Notes: generated by a model not told the origin, from the sequence alone. Positions 24,201 to 32,599 are shown, counted from the first letter of the stretch. The stretch is 45,613 nucleotides of DNA from Gammaproteobacteria bacterium 28-57-27 (GCA_002281735.1 NCGK01000013.1:1-45613), one strand, 5' to 3'. Made by a program: numbers and translations.

Positions 24201-24362
24201 CCATTGCGCCTGCACCAGCATCACCTTGAAGGTAAATGGCGGGTTTTCCGACTGACTGAGCTTGGTATAGCCGAACACACCCAACACCAAGGTCAGAACA
24301 ATCAGATAGCGTACAAAGGCCTGATGATTCAGCGCCCATTCAGAGAGGTTGAAGTTTTTCAT
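21243..24362 (-). CDS. RND efflux transporter, inner membrane permease
   Basis: A 1039-residue proton-driven transporter with the usual twelve helices and two large periplasmic loops. TM4 contains GLLVDDAIIAVE with the paired Asp residues needed for proton relay in AcrB-like (HAE1) pumps. Other landmarks are an N-terminal TM1 (YLIVLTLVLGVFGYTKL), porter-domain GYIDPPSMLFRYQGQDALGI, and C-terminal MLTALTAILAMIPLS. It lacks the heavy-metal family signature, so drugs, detergents or fatty acids are likelier substrates than metal ions. The start overlaps the stop of the adaptor gene by 4 bases, so both are one operon. No outer membrane channel gene is adjacent, and a TolC elsewhere is presumably used. 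Confidence 0.93.
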   Translation of the reverse strand: MKNFNLSEWALNHQAFVRYLIVLTLVLGVFGYTKLSQSENPPFTFKVMLVQAQWPGATAREMELQVVDRIEKVILETPHVDVVRSFSRPGEANIIVMAKDSAPSNAMAGMFYDIRKRVGDIKGRLPQGVQGPFFNDEFGETYGNIFALTGDGFSYAQLRDAADRIRKELLRVPDVAKILLLGEQDERVFIEFSNAKLANLGFSVAQMVAALQAQNAVVASGRYNTPFERIDVRPDGAFTDLETLRNLPIKIDALTLRLDEVAEVRRGYIDPPSMLFRYQGQDALGIGLSLREGGDIVQLEQNLKTALERIERQLPVGMSLHRVNDESLTVRRAVNEFMMAVFEALVIVIAVSFLSLGMRAGTVVALSIPLVMAATFLIMYLLGVGLHKISLGALILALGLLVDDAIIAVEMMAVKMHHGMARREAASYTYRTMALPMLTGTLITIAGFLPLAMAQSSVGEFTRSIFQVVGIALLLSWFAAVIVIPYLGYHLLADREHEKPRRGLSAWMHRLAEGFYAWFRRLITLCVSHPLKVLLLTVLVFIGSLALFGNGVQKQFFPDATRLELIVDLRLPEGASMAATQREAARLEQYLNTQMAHIDNYATYIGEGSPRFYLPLDQQLKAANFSQFVITTKSLQDREALLLKLRTLLDENAEFSAARGRVIRLENGPPVGYPVQFRMSGEGASEDAFMTLREQAEKLATLMRQNPHLVNVHLDWNELSKVIQLRIDTPQAIALGVTQQALAQTLQSALQGQAVSEFREGDQTIPIMLRGAQDERTLISRLSELSVPTSSGTSVPLAQLARLDYALEDGIIWHRNRTPTMTVRGDIYDGTQAPTVTAQIEAQLGELRAQLPLGYRLETGGAVEESAKGNDSLAASAPVFFVVVLTLLMIQLQSFQRVVMVLLTAPFGIIGVALFLWGFNQPFGFVALLGTIALSGMIMRNSVILVDQIERHIHEGLSAHQAIIESAVLRFRPIMLTALTAILAMIPLSKSVFFGPMAVAIMGGLLVATALTLLSLPALYAVWFKATRGKTAFEQAWVG

Positions 24363-25495
24363 GCGCCGCCCTGCGAGGCCTTGCCGTCAGCTTTGCCGTC
24401 ATAGGCCACTGGCTTGACCACCTGCCCGGCGTTCAGGGTATGCACACCTGCGGCAATCACCTTGCTGCCTGGCGCGAGTCCATGCACCACCACGCCGTCA
24501 TGGGCGTAACGCACGACGGACACCGCCTGAAGCTGCGCGGCATTGCTCGCGTCCAAAATCCACACGGCGGGCTTGTCGGACTGCTGGAACAACGCACTGG
24601 CAGGCAGCCACGCTTCGCCGGAGGAGGCTGGCGCGGGCAAGCTGGCCTGCGCCGTAATGCCGAGCGGCAGCTCATCCGGCAGTTGCGCGACGCTGATCTT
24701 GACCAGCACGGAACGGGTGGCATCGGTCATGGGCGCAATCTCGCGCACCTGTCCATCCAGCGCCTCGCCGGGACGCGACCAGAGGCCGATCTTCACCGAC
24801 TGCTTCTGCTGCAAGGCCTGCGCAAACGCCTGCACGCTGGCCTCACCCACGCGCAGATGCACCTCGCGCTCACCAGCATAGGCAATGCGCAACACCGGCG
24901 TGCCGGCGGCCACCACTTGCCCTAGCTCGACATTCACTGCGGTCATCACCCCCGGCTTGCTGGCCACCAAGGCGCTGTACTGCGCCTGATTGCCACTCTG
25001 TTTGCTCTGCGCACGCAGGGCACTCACCTTCGCCGTGGCGGCATCGCGAGCGGCCACGGCAGCATCCAGCGCCGATTTACCCAGGAATTTTTGCTCATAC
25101 AAGCCCTGCACGCGCACCAGCTCCTGCTGCGTCTTGAGACGGTCGGCCTCGGCACCGCTCAGCTCGGCTTGCGCTGCGGCCACTGCCAAATCCAGATCCG
25201 CCGCATCCAATCGCGCCAGCAGCTGCCCGGCCTGCACCGCCTGCCCCAGCTCCACGCTGCGCTCTACCACCTTGCCGCCGACGCGGAAGGCCAGATCGGC
25301 CTCGAAGCGTGCGCGCAGCTCGCCCGCATAGTACTGCACGGGCGGAGCAAACTGCTCGCTCACCGTCCACACCTGCGCCGGGCGAACCAGCTCCACCACC
25401 GGCGTGGCTTCCTTGCAGGCGCTCATCCATAGCGGTGCGAGCAAAAGGGTCAAAAACAAGCCAGAGCGCTTGCGCAGGAAGAGGGAGTTTTGCAT
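24359..25495 (-). CDS. RND efflux periplasmic adaptor lipoprotein
   Basis: A 378-residue membrane fusion protein that links the RND permease to an outer membrane channel. The signal peptide ends in a lipobox, MSAC with Cys27, so it is lipid-anchored. The split lipoyl half-motifs are visible as AFRVGGKVVERSVELGQAVQ and VNVELGQVVAAGTPVLRI, around a helical hairpin with long Ala/Gln/Leu heptads (QAELSGAEADRLKTQQELVR). A beta-barrel and a membrane-proximal domain (GLAPGSKVIAAGVHTLNAGQ) follow. No strong ribosome binding site is seen before the ATG. The gene starts just 58 bp from a decayed cupin gene reading the other way. Confidence 0.92.
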   Translation of the reverse strand: MQNSLFLRKRSGLFLTLLLAPLWMSACKEATPVVELVRPAQVWTVSEQFAPPVQYYAGELRARFEADLAFRVGGKVVERSVELGQAVQAGQLLARLDAADLDLAVAAAQAELSGAEADRLKTQQELVRVQGLYEQKFLGKSALDAAVAARDAATAKVSALRAQSKQSGNQAQYSALVASKPGVMTAVNVELGQVVAAGTPVLRIAYAGEREVHLRVGEASVQAFAQALQQKQSVKIGLWSRPGEALDGQVREIAPMTDATRSVLVKISVAQLPDELPLGITAQASLPAPASSGEAWLPASALFQQSDKPAVWILDASNAAQLQAVSVVRYAHDGVVVHGLAPGSKVIAAGVHTLNAGQVVKPVAYDGKADGKASQGGA

Positions 25496-25553
25496 GGCGG
25501 CGGTGCATGTACATTGGGACGGGGTGCCAGCATCTTATGAGACTTTTCTGATA

Positions 25554-25833
25554 TGCCCAACTTTATTACCCTCTATTTTCAATCCGTTGCCCGATGCCAC
25601 GCAGGGCGAGTGCTTTGACGTATTGCTGACTTGCCAAGGCTGCTGCATTGAGCGCATCGTGTTCCAGAAGCAAGCCAGTCCGCCGGGGTTTGATGATATG
25701 TGCAAGCGCGGACTGGGCAGCTGGGGCTGCGCGCTGGCGACTCCCAAAGGCCAGCGTCATCGGGTTGAGTCGGCTGATGCAGCGGCTTCGACCATCTGAC
25801 TGGTTGTGTATACACAGCGGGCTGAAATTCTTC
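25554..25833 (+). pseudogene. decayed duplicate of the cupin gene at 32247
   Basis: The translation around 25580-25690 contains NPLPDATQGECFD, LLTCQGCCIERIV and QASPPGF, matching the intact cupin at 32247 (HPLPDARQGECFD, LLTRQGCRIERIV, QASPPGF). The ATG at 25554 is out of frame with this part. The middle of the barrel, about 45 residues with the WVLLLAGEAVLEF region, is gone. The match resumes at TPKGQRHRVE against IPRGQRHRVD. The 3' end and the following CTGAAATTCTTCGGGTTTTG are shared at the DNA level with the intact copy. So this is a frameshifted, internally deleted copy and not a working gene. Confidence 0.8.
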
Positions 25834-25836
25834 GGG

Positions 25837-25874
25837 TTTTGCCCTTTGTATAGTGGGCAAAATCACACCATACT
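25837..25874 (+). promoter_or_regulatory. clpB-like upstream region driving the hybrid kinase
   Basis: CTTTGTA (25844-25850) and CCATACT (25868-25874), 17 bp apart, correspond to CTTTGAA and CCATACT, 15 bp apart, upstream of clpB. GCCCTTTG and CCATACTCAAG are identical in both copies. In clpB these elements resemble a heat-shock sigma factor (RpoH) promoter. Here the spacing is longer and TTTTGCCC/GGGCAAAA makes a hairpin (25837-25862) across the -35 copy, so activity may differ. The homology is direct; the sigma assignment is inferred. Confidence 0.5.
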
Positions 25875-25912
25875 CAAGCCACACGCGACCATGACTCCAC
25901 AGGAGGTTTTTT

Positions 25913-28900
25913 GTGCGTATGGACAAACTGACCGCCAAGTTTCAACAAGCCCTGAGCGGTGTACAAGCGCTCGGCGTCAGTCGTGATCATCAACTCATCA
26001 AACCCGCGCTCCTGCTGTCCGTGCTGCTTCTCACGGTGTTGCTGATCGTGGTGCTGGTTGTCGTCCATGCCAAACAGTTGAGCGATATCGAAAAAAACCT
26101 GCTCTGGGTTGAAAAAGCGCAACTTGTCCTGCATGGGCTGTCCGAGCAGCGCGCACTGCTCGCCAGCCAGCCCGGACAGATACACGCCCTCGAACAACCG
26201 CTCGCGACCGAAAGCAAAGGCGAACCCGATGCACGCACGCCAAGCGTTACTGTGCAAACGGGTACGCTGCTTGCCGCGCTGGATGATATGGAACGGGAGC
26301 TGCCGCAGGTTCACTCCGCCGCCAATGCGCGCGTGCATCTGACCGGATTGATCTGCGAAGCCGTGCTGGTTCTGGTGTTGCTGGCTCTGCTGTGGCTTGC
26401 CTACCGGATGTTTCGCGTGCAGCACGAGGTGTTCGCACAGCATGTCATTGACAGAACCCGACAATTTGACGAAAGCGCGGCGCGGCTGAGCTTTGCGCTG
26501 CAACGGACGCGCACCGCTGGCTGGGAATACGATCCGCACAAGCGCGCTGATTACCGCACCGTGGAGTATGACCGTATTTTTGGTTATGACGAGAGTCTGT
26601 CGGACTGGTCATGCGAAAAATTTCTGGCGCATGTGCTGGACGAGGATCGCGCCGAGGTGGCGCGAAGCCTGCAGGAGGCCATGGAAACCCAATCCGAATG
26701 GAGTGTCGAGTGCCGCATTCGCCGCGCGGATGGCGAGGTGCGCTGGATTTGGGCGACCGGCGAGCATGTGCTGGATGAGGATGGGCAGACGAGGCGCATT
26801 GCAGGGATCGTCCAGGACATCACTGAACGCAAGCACGCGGAGGAGGCGTTGCGCGCCAGTGAGATGCGCTTTCGATCCTGCGTCGATCAGGCCTGCGACA
26901 GCCTGTTTGTGCATGATGCCTCCGGACGTCTCATCGATGTCAATTCGCTGGCCTGTCGCTCGCTTGGGTATACGCGGGACGAACTGCTAAGTCTGAACGT
27001 GTGCGATGTGGAATCGGAATTCGACCTGGAGGCGGCGCAGGCGCTGTGGCAACAGGTCAGGCCAGGCGAAAGTTCGATCCTGCACGGGCGGCACCGGCGC
27101 AAGAATGGCTCGACCTTTCCGGTTGAGGTGAGTTTAGGCTGTTTCGAGCTGAATGGTGAGCGTCAATATATCGCCCTGGCGCGAGACATCACCGCGCGCG
27201 TGGATGCCGATCAGGCGCTGCGTTTCAGCGAGGAACGTTTTGATCTGGCCATGCGTGCCAGCAGCGACGGCCTGTGGGATTGGGATGTGAGCACCAATAC
27301 TGTCTACTACTCGCCGCGCTGGAAGGCCATGCTCGGCTACCGCGATGACGAGCTGGAGAATTGCTTCAGCACGTGGGAAAAACTGGTCGATCCCGAGTTA
27401 AAAGAACGCGCTATGGCCTTGAGCAACGAATGTCTGCAGGGGCAGGCCGAGACTTTTGAGATGGTCTTGCGCCTACGCCACAAGGATGGGCATTGGGTGG
27501 ATGTTTTGTCACGCGGAAAGCCGGTATTCGATGCACAGGGCAAGGCCGTGCGCATGGTTGGTACGCATGTGGACATCAGCGACAGGCTTGAGATAGAGCG
27601 CGAGCTGGCCGAGGCGCAGCGCATTGCCCATATTGGGCACTGGCATCTTGATCTTAACGCGAACACACTCACTTGGTCGGACGAGGTGTATCGCATATTC
27701 GAGCTGCCACCAAGCGATGCAGTCATGACGTATAAGGACTTCCTCGGCATGGTACATCCGGAGGATCGGGATGAGCTTGAGCGTGCTTACCGGGCACATA
27801 TCCAGCATGGTGAAGCCTATAACATCGAACATCGTCTGTTATTACCGGATGGCCGTATCAAATATGTCCAGGAGCGCTGCGAAACCGAATTTGATGCCAA
27901 CGGCAAGGCCGTGCGCTCACTGGGCACGGTACAGGACATTACCGAGCGCAAGGTGGCCGAAGACCTGATCCGCCGGGATGGAGAACAGCAGACGACCCTG
28001 CGCGAGCTGCTGGAAATCACCACGAGCAACAAGCCGCTGACTGATGCCCTGGACGAATGCCTGCAACGTCTGCTGGCACTCTCCTGGCTAAGCCTGCTGC
28101 CCAAGGGCGGAATTTTCCTGATGTCAGAGGATGGCAGCCGACTTGACTTGACCGTCGCGCGCAATTTGCCGCCGGAAATCCGCTCGCTCTGCGCCCATGT
28201 GCCCCTTGGCTGTTGTCACTGCGGTCGCGCTGCCGCCAGTGCGGCCATACAGTATGCGCACTGTGTCGATGTGTGTCATGACATCAGTTACCCCGGCATG
28301 GGCGATCATGGTCACTACAGTGTGCCGCTGATTTCCGACGCCGTGGTGCGCGGCGTTCTGGTGTTGTACCTGTCACCCGGCTTCCTGCGCGACCCGCTGA
28401 AGGAACAGTTCATCGCCTCGGTGGCTAACATTCTGGCGGGTGCGATCAGTCGTAAGCGCACAGAGCAGTTGTTGATTCAGCACCAGGCCAGTCTGGAGCA
28501 ACGCATACGCACGCGCACCGCCGAGCTGGATCGTGCGCGACTTGAGGCCGAGCGCCTCTCCAGGGTAAAGGACAGTTTTCTGGCCACCATGAGCCATGAA
28601 ATCCGCACACCGATCAACGCCCTGCTCGGTATGCTGGAGCTGATGACGATGGATGAGCTCAACGCCCGCCAAGCGCACAGGCTCGATGTGGCACAAAACT
28701 CGGGTAAGTTGCTGTTGCGTATCGTTGACGACATTCTTGATTTTTCCAGAATCGAGGCGGGCAGGCTCGAAATTCATCCCGAACCCGCCGACCTTGCATC
28801 CATCGTTGATATGACGGCGCGCTTTTTCATGCCCATGGCCAGCAGTAAGGGCTTGCGCCTGGTGTGCAACATTTCGCCGGACATCAGCCCGGCATTGCTG

Positions 28901-30106
28901 GCGGATCGACTGCGCTTGCGCCAGATCCTCAACAACTTTGTCTCCAACGCCATCAAGTTCACCGAACATGGACAGGTCGAAATCCGAGCTGAACTGCTCG
29001 AACATCGCGCGGGCGCAGATCGGGTGCGTCTCGTGGTCGCCGATAGTGGCGTGGGCGTTGCAGCGGAGACGAAGAGCCGCCTATTTCAGCCCTTCAGCCA
29101 AGCCGATGGAGAAACCACGCGGCGTTACGGCGGCAGTGGCCTGGGGCTGGTGATCTGCAAACGCCTTGCGGACATGATGCAGGGGCAGATCGAACTGGAA
29201 AGCACGCCAGGACAGGGAACGACCCTGAGCCTGACCCTTGATCTGCCAGTGATCGACATTGCCTTGCTGCGTGCCGCGCAGTTATCGCAGCCCGCGTCGA
29301 TCATGCCGGTGCAGGTTTCCGAGCTTCCCTCCGTGGCCGAAGCGCGCGCGGCAGGCAGACTGGTGCTACTGGTGGACGATCATGTCACCAACCGCGATGT
29401 GCTCACCGAGCAACTACAGGTTCTGGGGTACGCCTCTGAGCAGGCCGCCAGCAGCAGCGAGGCATTGCGGATGTGGAGTGCAGGTTCTTACGGGCTGCTG
29501 ATTACGGACTGTCACATGCCGGATATGGACGGCTACCAGCTCACGCAGGAAATTCGTCGGCAAGAGGTGGCTGGCGGACGTGCGCGCACACCGATCCTGG
29601 CCTGGACAGCCAATGCGCTGCGCGATGCCGCCGATGCTTGCGCGGCGGCGGGGATGGATGACATTCTGATTAAGCCTGCGGCCTTGAATGCGCTTAAACA
29701 GAAGCTTCAGCAGTTTTTGCCGACGCCAGGCGAATCGTCTATCCCCGTGATGGCGTCGGCGACGACCCAGGACGCTCGTCCGCCTGTGTGGGATGCCGAC
29801 GTGCTGCACGAGATGTTTGGCGGCGACGAGGCAATGAAGGAGCGGATCCTGCAGCGTTTCCGTCAGACCAGTCAGTCTGACTCGGTGGCTTTGGACAGGG
29901 CGCTGGCAACGCATGACGCGGAGGAGGTCAGGCATCTGGCGCACCGCATCAAGGGGGCGGCACGAACCATCGGCGCACACGAGTATGCTCAGGCCTGTGC
30001 TGCGCTGGAGCAGGCAGCCACGTCTCAGGATTGGGTAGCCATTGACGCGGCAAAGGCGCACATTGATTCTGCGTGGACGACGCTTAAGCAAGTCATGCGC
30101 TGGTAA
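25913..30106 (+). CDS. hybrid sensor histidine kinase with a ClpB-derived N-terminus
   Basis: A 1397-residue membrane sensor. Residues 1-40 match the ClpB start ([14 protein letters not shown], then RDH and PALLL) and run into TM1 (~36-55, VLLLTVLLIVVLVVV). A short periplasmic part precedes TM2 (~145-165). Four PAS domains follow (about 190-310, 320-430, 440-560, 565-685), then a GAF domain (~700-860) with a Cys/His cluster (Cys767, Cys768, His769, Cys770, Cys784, Cys788, His789). The kinase has His895 in SHEIRTP, N-box NFVSNAIKF and GSGLGL. A receiver (Asp1199 in ITDCHMPDMDGY) and an Hpt domain (His1344 in LAHRIKGAAR) end it, so it carries a full phosphorelay. The start is GTG, 6 bases after AGGAGG, aligned with the clpB ATG. 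Confidence 0.93.
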   Translation: MRMDKLTAKFQQALSGVQALGVSRDHQLIKPALLLSVLLLTVLLIVVLVVVHAKQLSDIEKNLLWVEKAQLVLHGLSEQRALLASQPGQIHALEQPLATESKGEPDARTPSVTVQTGTLLAALDDMERELPQVHSAANARVHLTGLICEAVLVLVLLALLWLAYRMFRVQHEVFAQHVIDRTRQFDESAARLSFALQRTRTAGWEYDPHKRADYRTVEYDRIFGYDESLSDWSCEKFLAHVLDEDRAEVARSLQEAMETQSEWSVECRIRRADGEVRWIWATGEHVLDEDGQTRRIAGIVQDITERKHAEEALRASEMRFRSCVDQACDSLFVHDASGRLIDVNSLACRSLGYTRDELLSLNVCDVESEFDLEAAQALWQQVRPGESSILHGRHRRKNGSTFPVEVSLGCFELNGERQYIALARDITARVDADQALRFSEERFDLAMRASSDGLWDWDVSTNTVYYSPRWKAMLGYRDDELENCFSTWEKLVDPELKERAMALSNECLQGQAETFEMVLRLRHKDGHWVDVLSRGKPVFDAQGKAVRMVGTHVDISDRLEIERELAEAQRIAHIGHWHLDLNANTLTWSDEVYRIFELPPSDAVMTYKDFLGMVHPEDRDELERAYRAHIQHGEAYNIEHRLLLPDGRIKYVQERCETEFDANGKAVRSLGTVQDITERKVAEDLIRRDGEQQTTLRELLEITTSNKPLTDALDECLQRLLALSWLSLLPKGGIFLMSEDGSRLDLTVARNLPPEIRSLCAHVPLGCCHCGRAAASAAIQYAHCVDVCHDISYPGMGDHGHYSVPLISDAVVRGVLVLYLSPGFLRDPLKEQFIASVANILAGAISRKRTEQLLIQHQASLEQRIRTRTAELDRARLEAERLSRVKDSFLATMSHEIRTPINALLGMLELMTMDELNARQAHRLDVAQNSGKLLLRIVDDILDFSRIEAGRLEIHPEPADLASIVDMTARFFMPMASSKGLRLVCNISPDISPALLADRLRLRQILNNFVSNAIKFTEHGQVEIRAELLEHRAGADRVRLVVADSGVGVAAETKSRLFQPFSQADGETTRRYGGSGLGLVICKRLADMMQGQIELESTPGQGTTLSLTLDLPVIDIALLRAAQLSQPASIMPVQVSELPSVAEARAAGRLVLLVDDHVTNRDVLTEQLQVLGYASEQAASSSEALRMWSAGSYGLLITDCHMPDMDGYQLTQEIRRQEVAGGRARTPILAWTANALRDAADACAAAGMDDILIKPAALNALKQKLQQFLPTPGESSIPVMASATTQDARPPVWDADVLHEMFGGDEAMKERILQRFRQTSQSDSVALDRALATHDAEEVRHLAHRIKGAARTIGAHEYAQACAALEQAATSQDWVAIDAAKAHIDSAWTTLKQVMRW

Positions 30107-30140
30107 TCTACGCTTGAAGTTTCGTTGCATTGATCTGGGT

Positions 30141-30243
30141 TAGGGCTTATGCAACACCGCCCCAACAGCGTTCAAGTGCCTCGCCGGACTCGGTGACTGT
30201 CTTCGGCGCTTTGCCTTGCTGGAACACTTTTGTGTAAGTCCTA
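30141..30243. repeat. MITE-like repeat, copy A
   Basis: A 103-bp element between the hybrid kinase and the response regulator. Ends are TAGGGCTTATGCAAC and, in reverse complement, TAGGACTTACACAAAA. The interior (CCAACAGCGTTCAAGTGCCT, GACTGTCTTCGGCGC, CCTTGCTGGAACAC) is nearly identical to the copy at 43407. It separates two genes likely to act together, so it may set their relative expression. Confidence 0.85.
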
Positions 30244-30284
30244 TGGGTGTTTAATGGAACCGCTGCGGTGGTAAGGAGGGTAGA

Positions 30285-32234
30285 GTGGAGCACGAACAGA
30301 TACACAATCTGCGTTTTTTGATCGTCGATGACGACCCCTTTCAGCGCGAAGCCGCGATGATGCAGCTGGCCAGCATTGGAGCTCGACATGTGCTGTGCGC
30401 GGAAAGCGGTGCCGAGGCGCTGGACATGCTGCGCGCTCAGGAGGCTTCGGTCGATGTCCTGCTGTCCGATCTCAGTATGCCGGGCATGGACGGCATGGCC
30501 TTGCTGCGTCATCTTGCCGAGTTGGAGTTTCAGGGAGCCGTGATTCTGGTAAGCGCCCTGGATATTGCCATGCTCGATTCGGTGAGCGTCATGGCGAAGG
30601 CCTACGGCCTGAGCCTGCTGGGCGCTATGCCCAAGCCGCTTTCGCGCAGCAAACTCCTCAACTTGCTGATGCACTGCGAGCCACAACATGACGGGCGGGC
30701 TGGAGCGTTGCCGCGGGATAATATCCCCAGGGAAGAGATCATCGAGGCCTTAAAGCGGGGCGAGTTCGAGCCCTATTTTCAGCCCAAGGTGGAGATGGCC
30801 AGCGGCAGGGTGACGGGGGTTGAGGCCTTGGCGCGCTGGAACAGCCCAACACGTGGCCTGCTGGCTCCCGTAGCGTTTCTGGATGCCATCGAATCCTTCG
30901 GCCTGATGGACGCGCTGACGTGGATTGTGCTGGCCGAATCTGCCGCTATCGGCCGCGCCTGGCAGGCGCAAGGGCTGCTCCTGACGATTTCGATCAACCT
31001 CTCCTTGAGTTCATTGAGTCATGCGGAGCTGGCCGAGCGTGTTTTCGAGGAGGTTGCCAGGGAAGGCCTGGATTCCTCCAGCGTGATCCTGGAGGTTACC
31101 GAGAGCGCCATCATGAAAGCCGTTGGTCCCAGCCTGGAGAATCTGACTCGCTTGCGATTACTGGGTTTTGGACTGTCCATTGACGATTACGGCACGGGTT
31201 ACTCTTCGTTGCAACAATTGGCGCGGGTGCCATTTACCGAGCTCAAGATCGACCGATCCTTCGTGAAGGAGCTCATGCATCAGGAAACGACGCGTCTCAT
31301 CATCGAGTCAAGTCTGGACATTGCGCGCAAGCTGAATCTGAAAGTGACCGCCGAGGGGATTGAAACGCTTGAACAGTGGGATGCGCTCAACGCCTTGGGC
31401 TGCGATATCGCTCAGGGCTATTTGATCGCCAGACCCATGCCAGCGGAAGCACTGCCTGCGTGGGTCGCCGCGTGGTCGTTGTCGGCCATTCACGCGGAAA
31501 GACCTGGGTCACGGGTTGCCGTGGACATTCTGCTGGTAGAGGACGAGCCCTTTCAGCGCGAAACCTATGCCGAGATGCTTGAGAGACTTCATCTTGGACG
31601 GGTCGATACGGCGCAAAACGTGACCGAAGCGCTCGAACGCATGGCCGTGAGCCGATATGACCTGATTATCAGTGACTTTGATCTTGACGACTCCAGCGGT
31701 CTGGATCTTGTGCGCCGCGTCCGCACCCACCAGACCCCGGCCAGCCCGGACACGCGCTTGATATTGTTATCGGTGCACACCGATCAGGATTTGGTGTTCC
31801 GCTCAATCGTCCTTGATGTCAACGGTTTTCTTCCCAAACCAACCACACCGGGCAGGTTGCGCGAAGCCATCAAGCAGGCTCTGGACGAAGATTTCACGCC
31901 GAAGTCGCCGGCCTATTATCTGCACGCGGATCTGCGCGAAATCGAGCATGATCCAACGCATGTGACAGAGCTTCTGGCTCATGCAGTCGAGCCGACGGAT
32001 GCGAACAGCCCCCAGTATGAGGGTGAAAAAATTCCGCTGAGTGCACTGAAGGCCGGCATGGTTCTGGTCGAGCCGATCTATGCACGCGGACATACCCTGG
32101 TCATGAACGGCGGCCATACGCTTACCCCGACCATCATTAGCCGTCTGCTGGAAATACGCGAACATTTGGCAAGTCCGGAGGTTTGTGTGGTTTTGCCACC
32201 CCACTTGGTCAGAGATTCAGGCAGAGATGAGTAA
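30285..32234 (+). CDS. response regulator with REC-EAL-REC architecture (c-di-GMP phosphodiesterase)
   Basis: A 649-residue cytoplasmic protein. REC1 (~10-130) has the phosphoacceptor Asp62 in LLSDLSMPGMDG. The EAL domain (~150-400) keeps its catalytic signatures: EAL at 180-182 followed by ARW, ISINLS, EVTESA, DDYGTGYSS, LKIDRSFV, TAEGIET and QGYLIARPM. That predicts active hydrolysis of c-di-GMP. REC2 (~415-535) has Asp464 in IISDFDLDDSSG. The C-terminal ~100 residues contain LSALKAGMVLVEPIYARG, a module also found beside HD-GYP domains. The start is GTG after AAGGAGG. Directly downstream of the hybrid kinase, it is the likely target of its Hpt domain. Confidence 0.92.
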   Translation: MEHEQIHNLRFLIVDDDPFQREAAMMQLASIGARHVLCAESGAEALDMLRAQEASVDVLLSDLSMPGMDGMALLRHLAELEFQGAVILVSALDIAMLDSVSVMAKAYGLSLLGAMPKPLSRSKLLNLLMHCEPQHDGRAGALPRDNIPREEIIEALKRGEFEPYFQPKVEMASGRVTGVEALARWNSPTRGLLAPVAFLDAIESFGLMDALTWIVLAESAAIGRAWQAQGLLLTISINLSLSSLSHAELAERVFEEVAREGLDSSSVILEVTESAIMKAVGPSLENLTRLRLLGFGLSIDDYGTGYSSLQQLARVPFTELKIDRSFVKELMHQETTRLIIESSLDIARKLNLKVTAEGIETLEQWDALNALGCDIAQGYLIARPMPAEALPAWVAAWSLSAIHAERPGSRVAVDILLVEDEPFQRETYAEMLERLHLGRVDTAQNVTEALERMAVSRYDLIISDFDLDDSSGLDLVRRVRTHQTPASPDTRLILLSVHTDQDLVFRSIVLDVNGFLPKPTTPGRLREAIKQALDEDFTPKSPAYYLHADLREIEHDPTHVTELLAHAVEPTDANSPQYEGEKIPLSALKAGMVLVEPIYARGHTLVMNGGHTLTPTIISRLLEIREHLASPEVCVVLPPHLVRDSGRDE

Positions 32235-32246
32235 CTGGAAAAAGGG

Positions 32247-32594
32247 ATGTCCAACAGGTCATGCAATTTTTTTCATCCCCTGCCTGATGCCAGGCAGGGC
32301 GAATGTTTCGACACGCTGCTAACCCGTCAAGGCTGCCGCATTGAGCGTATCGTGTCGCACGGGCAAGCCAGTCCGCCGGGGTTTTGGTACGAGCAGGATT
32401 GGGATGAGTGGGTGCTGTTGCTGGCAGGTGAGGCGGTGCTGGAGTTTGAGGATGCGCTCGCAGGTCGTTATTGGCGCATGAGTCTGCATGTCGGCGACTA
32501 TGTGTTTATCCCCAGAGGCCAGCGCCATCGAGTCGATTTCACCTTGCCGGATGGTGTGACAATCTGGCTGGCGGTGCATATCGTTGCGGACTGA
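32247..32594 (+). CDS. cupin-domain protein
   Basis: A 115-residue single-domain cupin. The second motif is clear (HVGDYVFIPRGQRHRV, with the final His as a likely metal ligand), and the first is degenerate (WDEWVLLLAGEAVLEF in place of G-x5-H-x-H). It may therefore bind a metal poorly or serve as a small-molecule sensor. The substrate is unknown. ATG 32247 begins 12 bases after the stop of the EAL gene, so it could be co-transcribed. A broken copy lies at 25554. Traces of the clpB upstream region directly after the gene suggest that it once stood next to clpB. Confidence 0.85.
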   Translation: MSNRSCNFFHPLPDARQGECFDTLLTRQGCRIERIVSHGQASPPGFWYEQDWDEWVLLLAGEAVLEFEDALAGRYWRMSLHVGDYVFIPRGQRHRVDFTLPDGVTIWLAVHIVAD

Positions 32595-32599
32595 AATTC

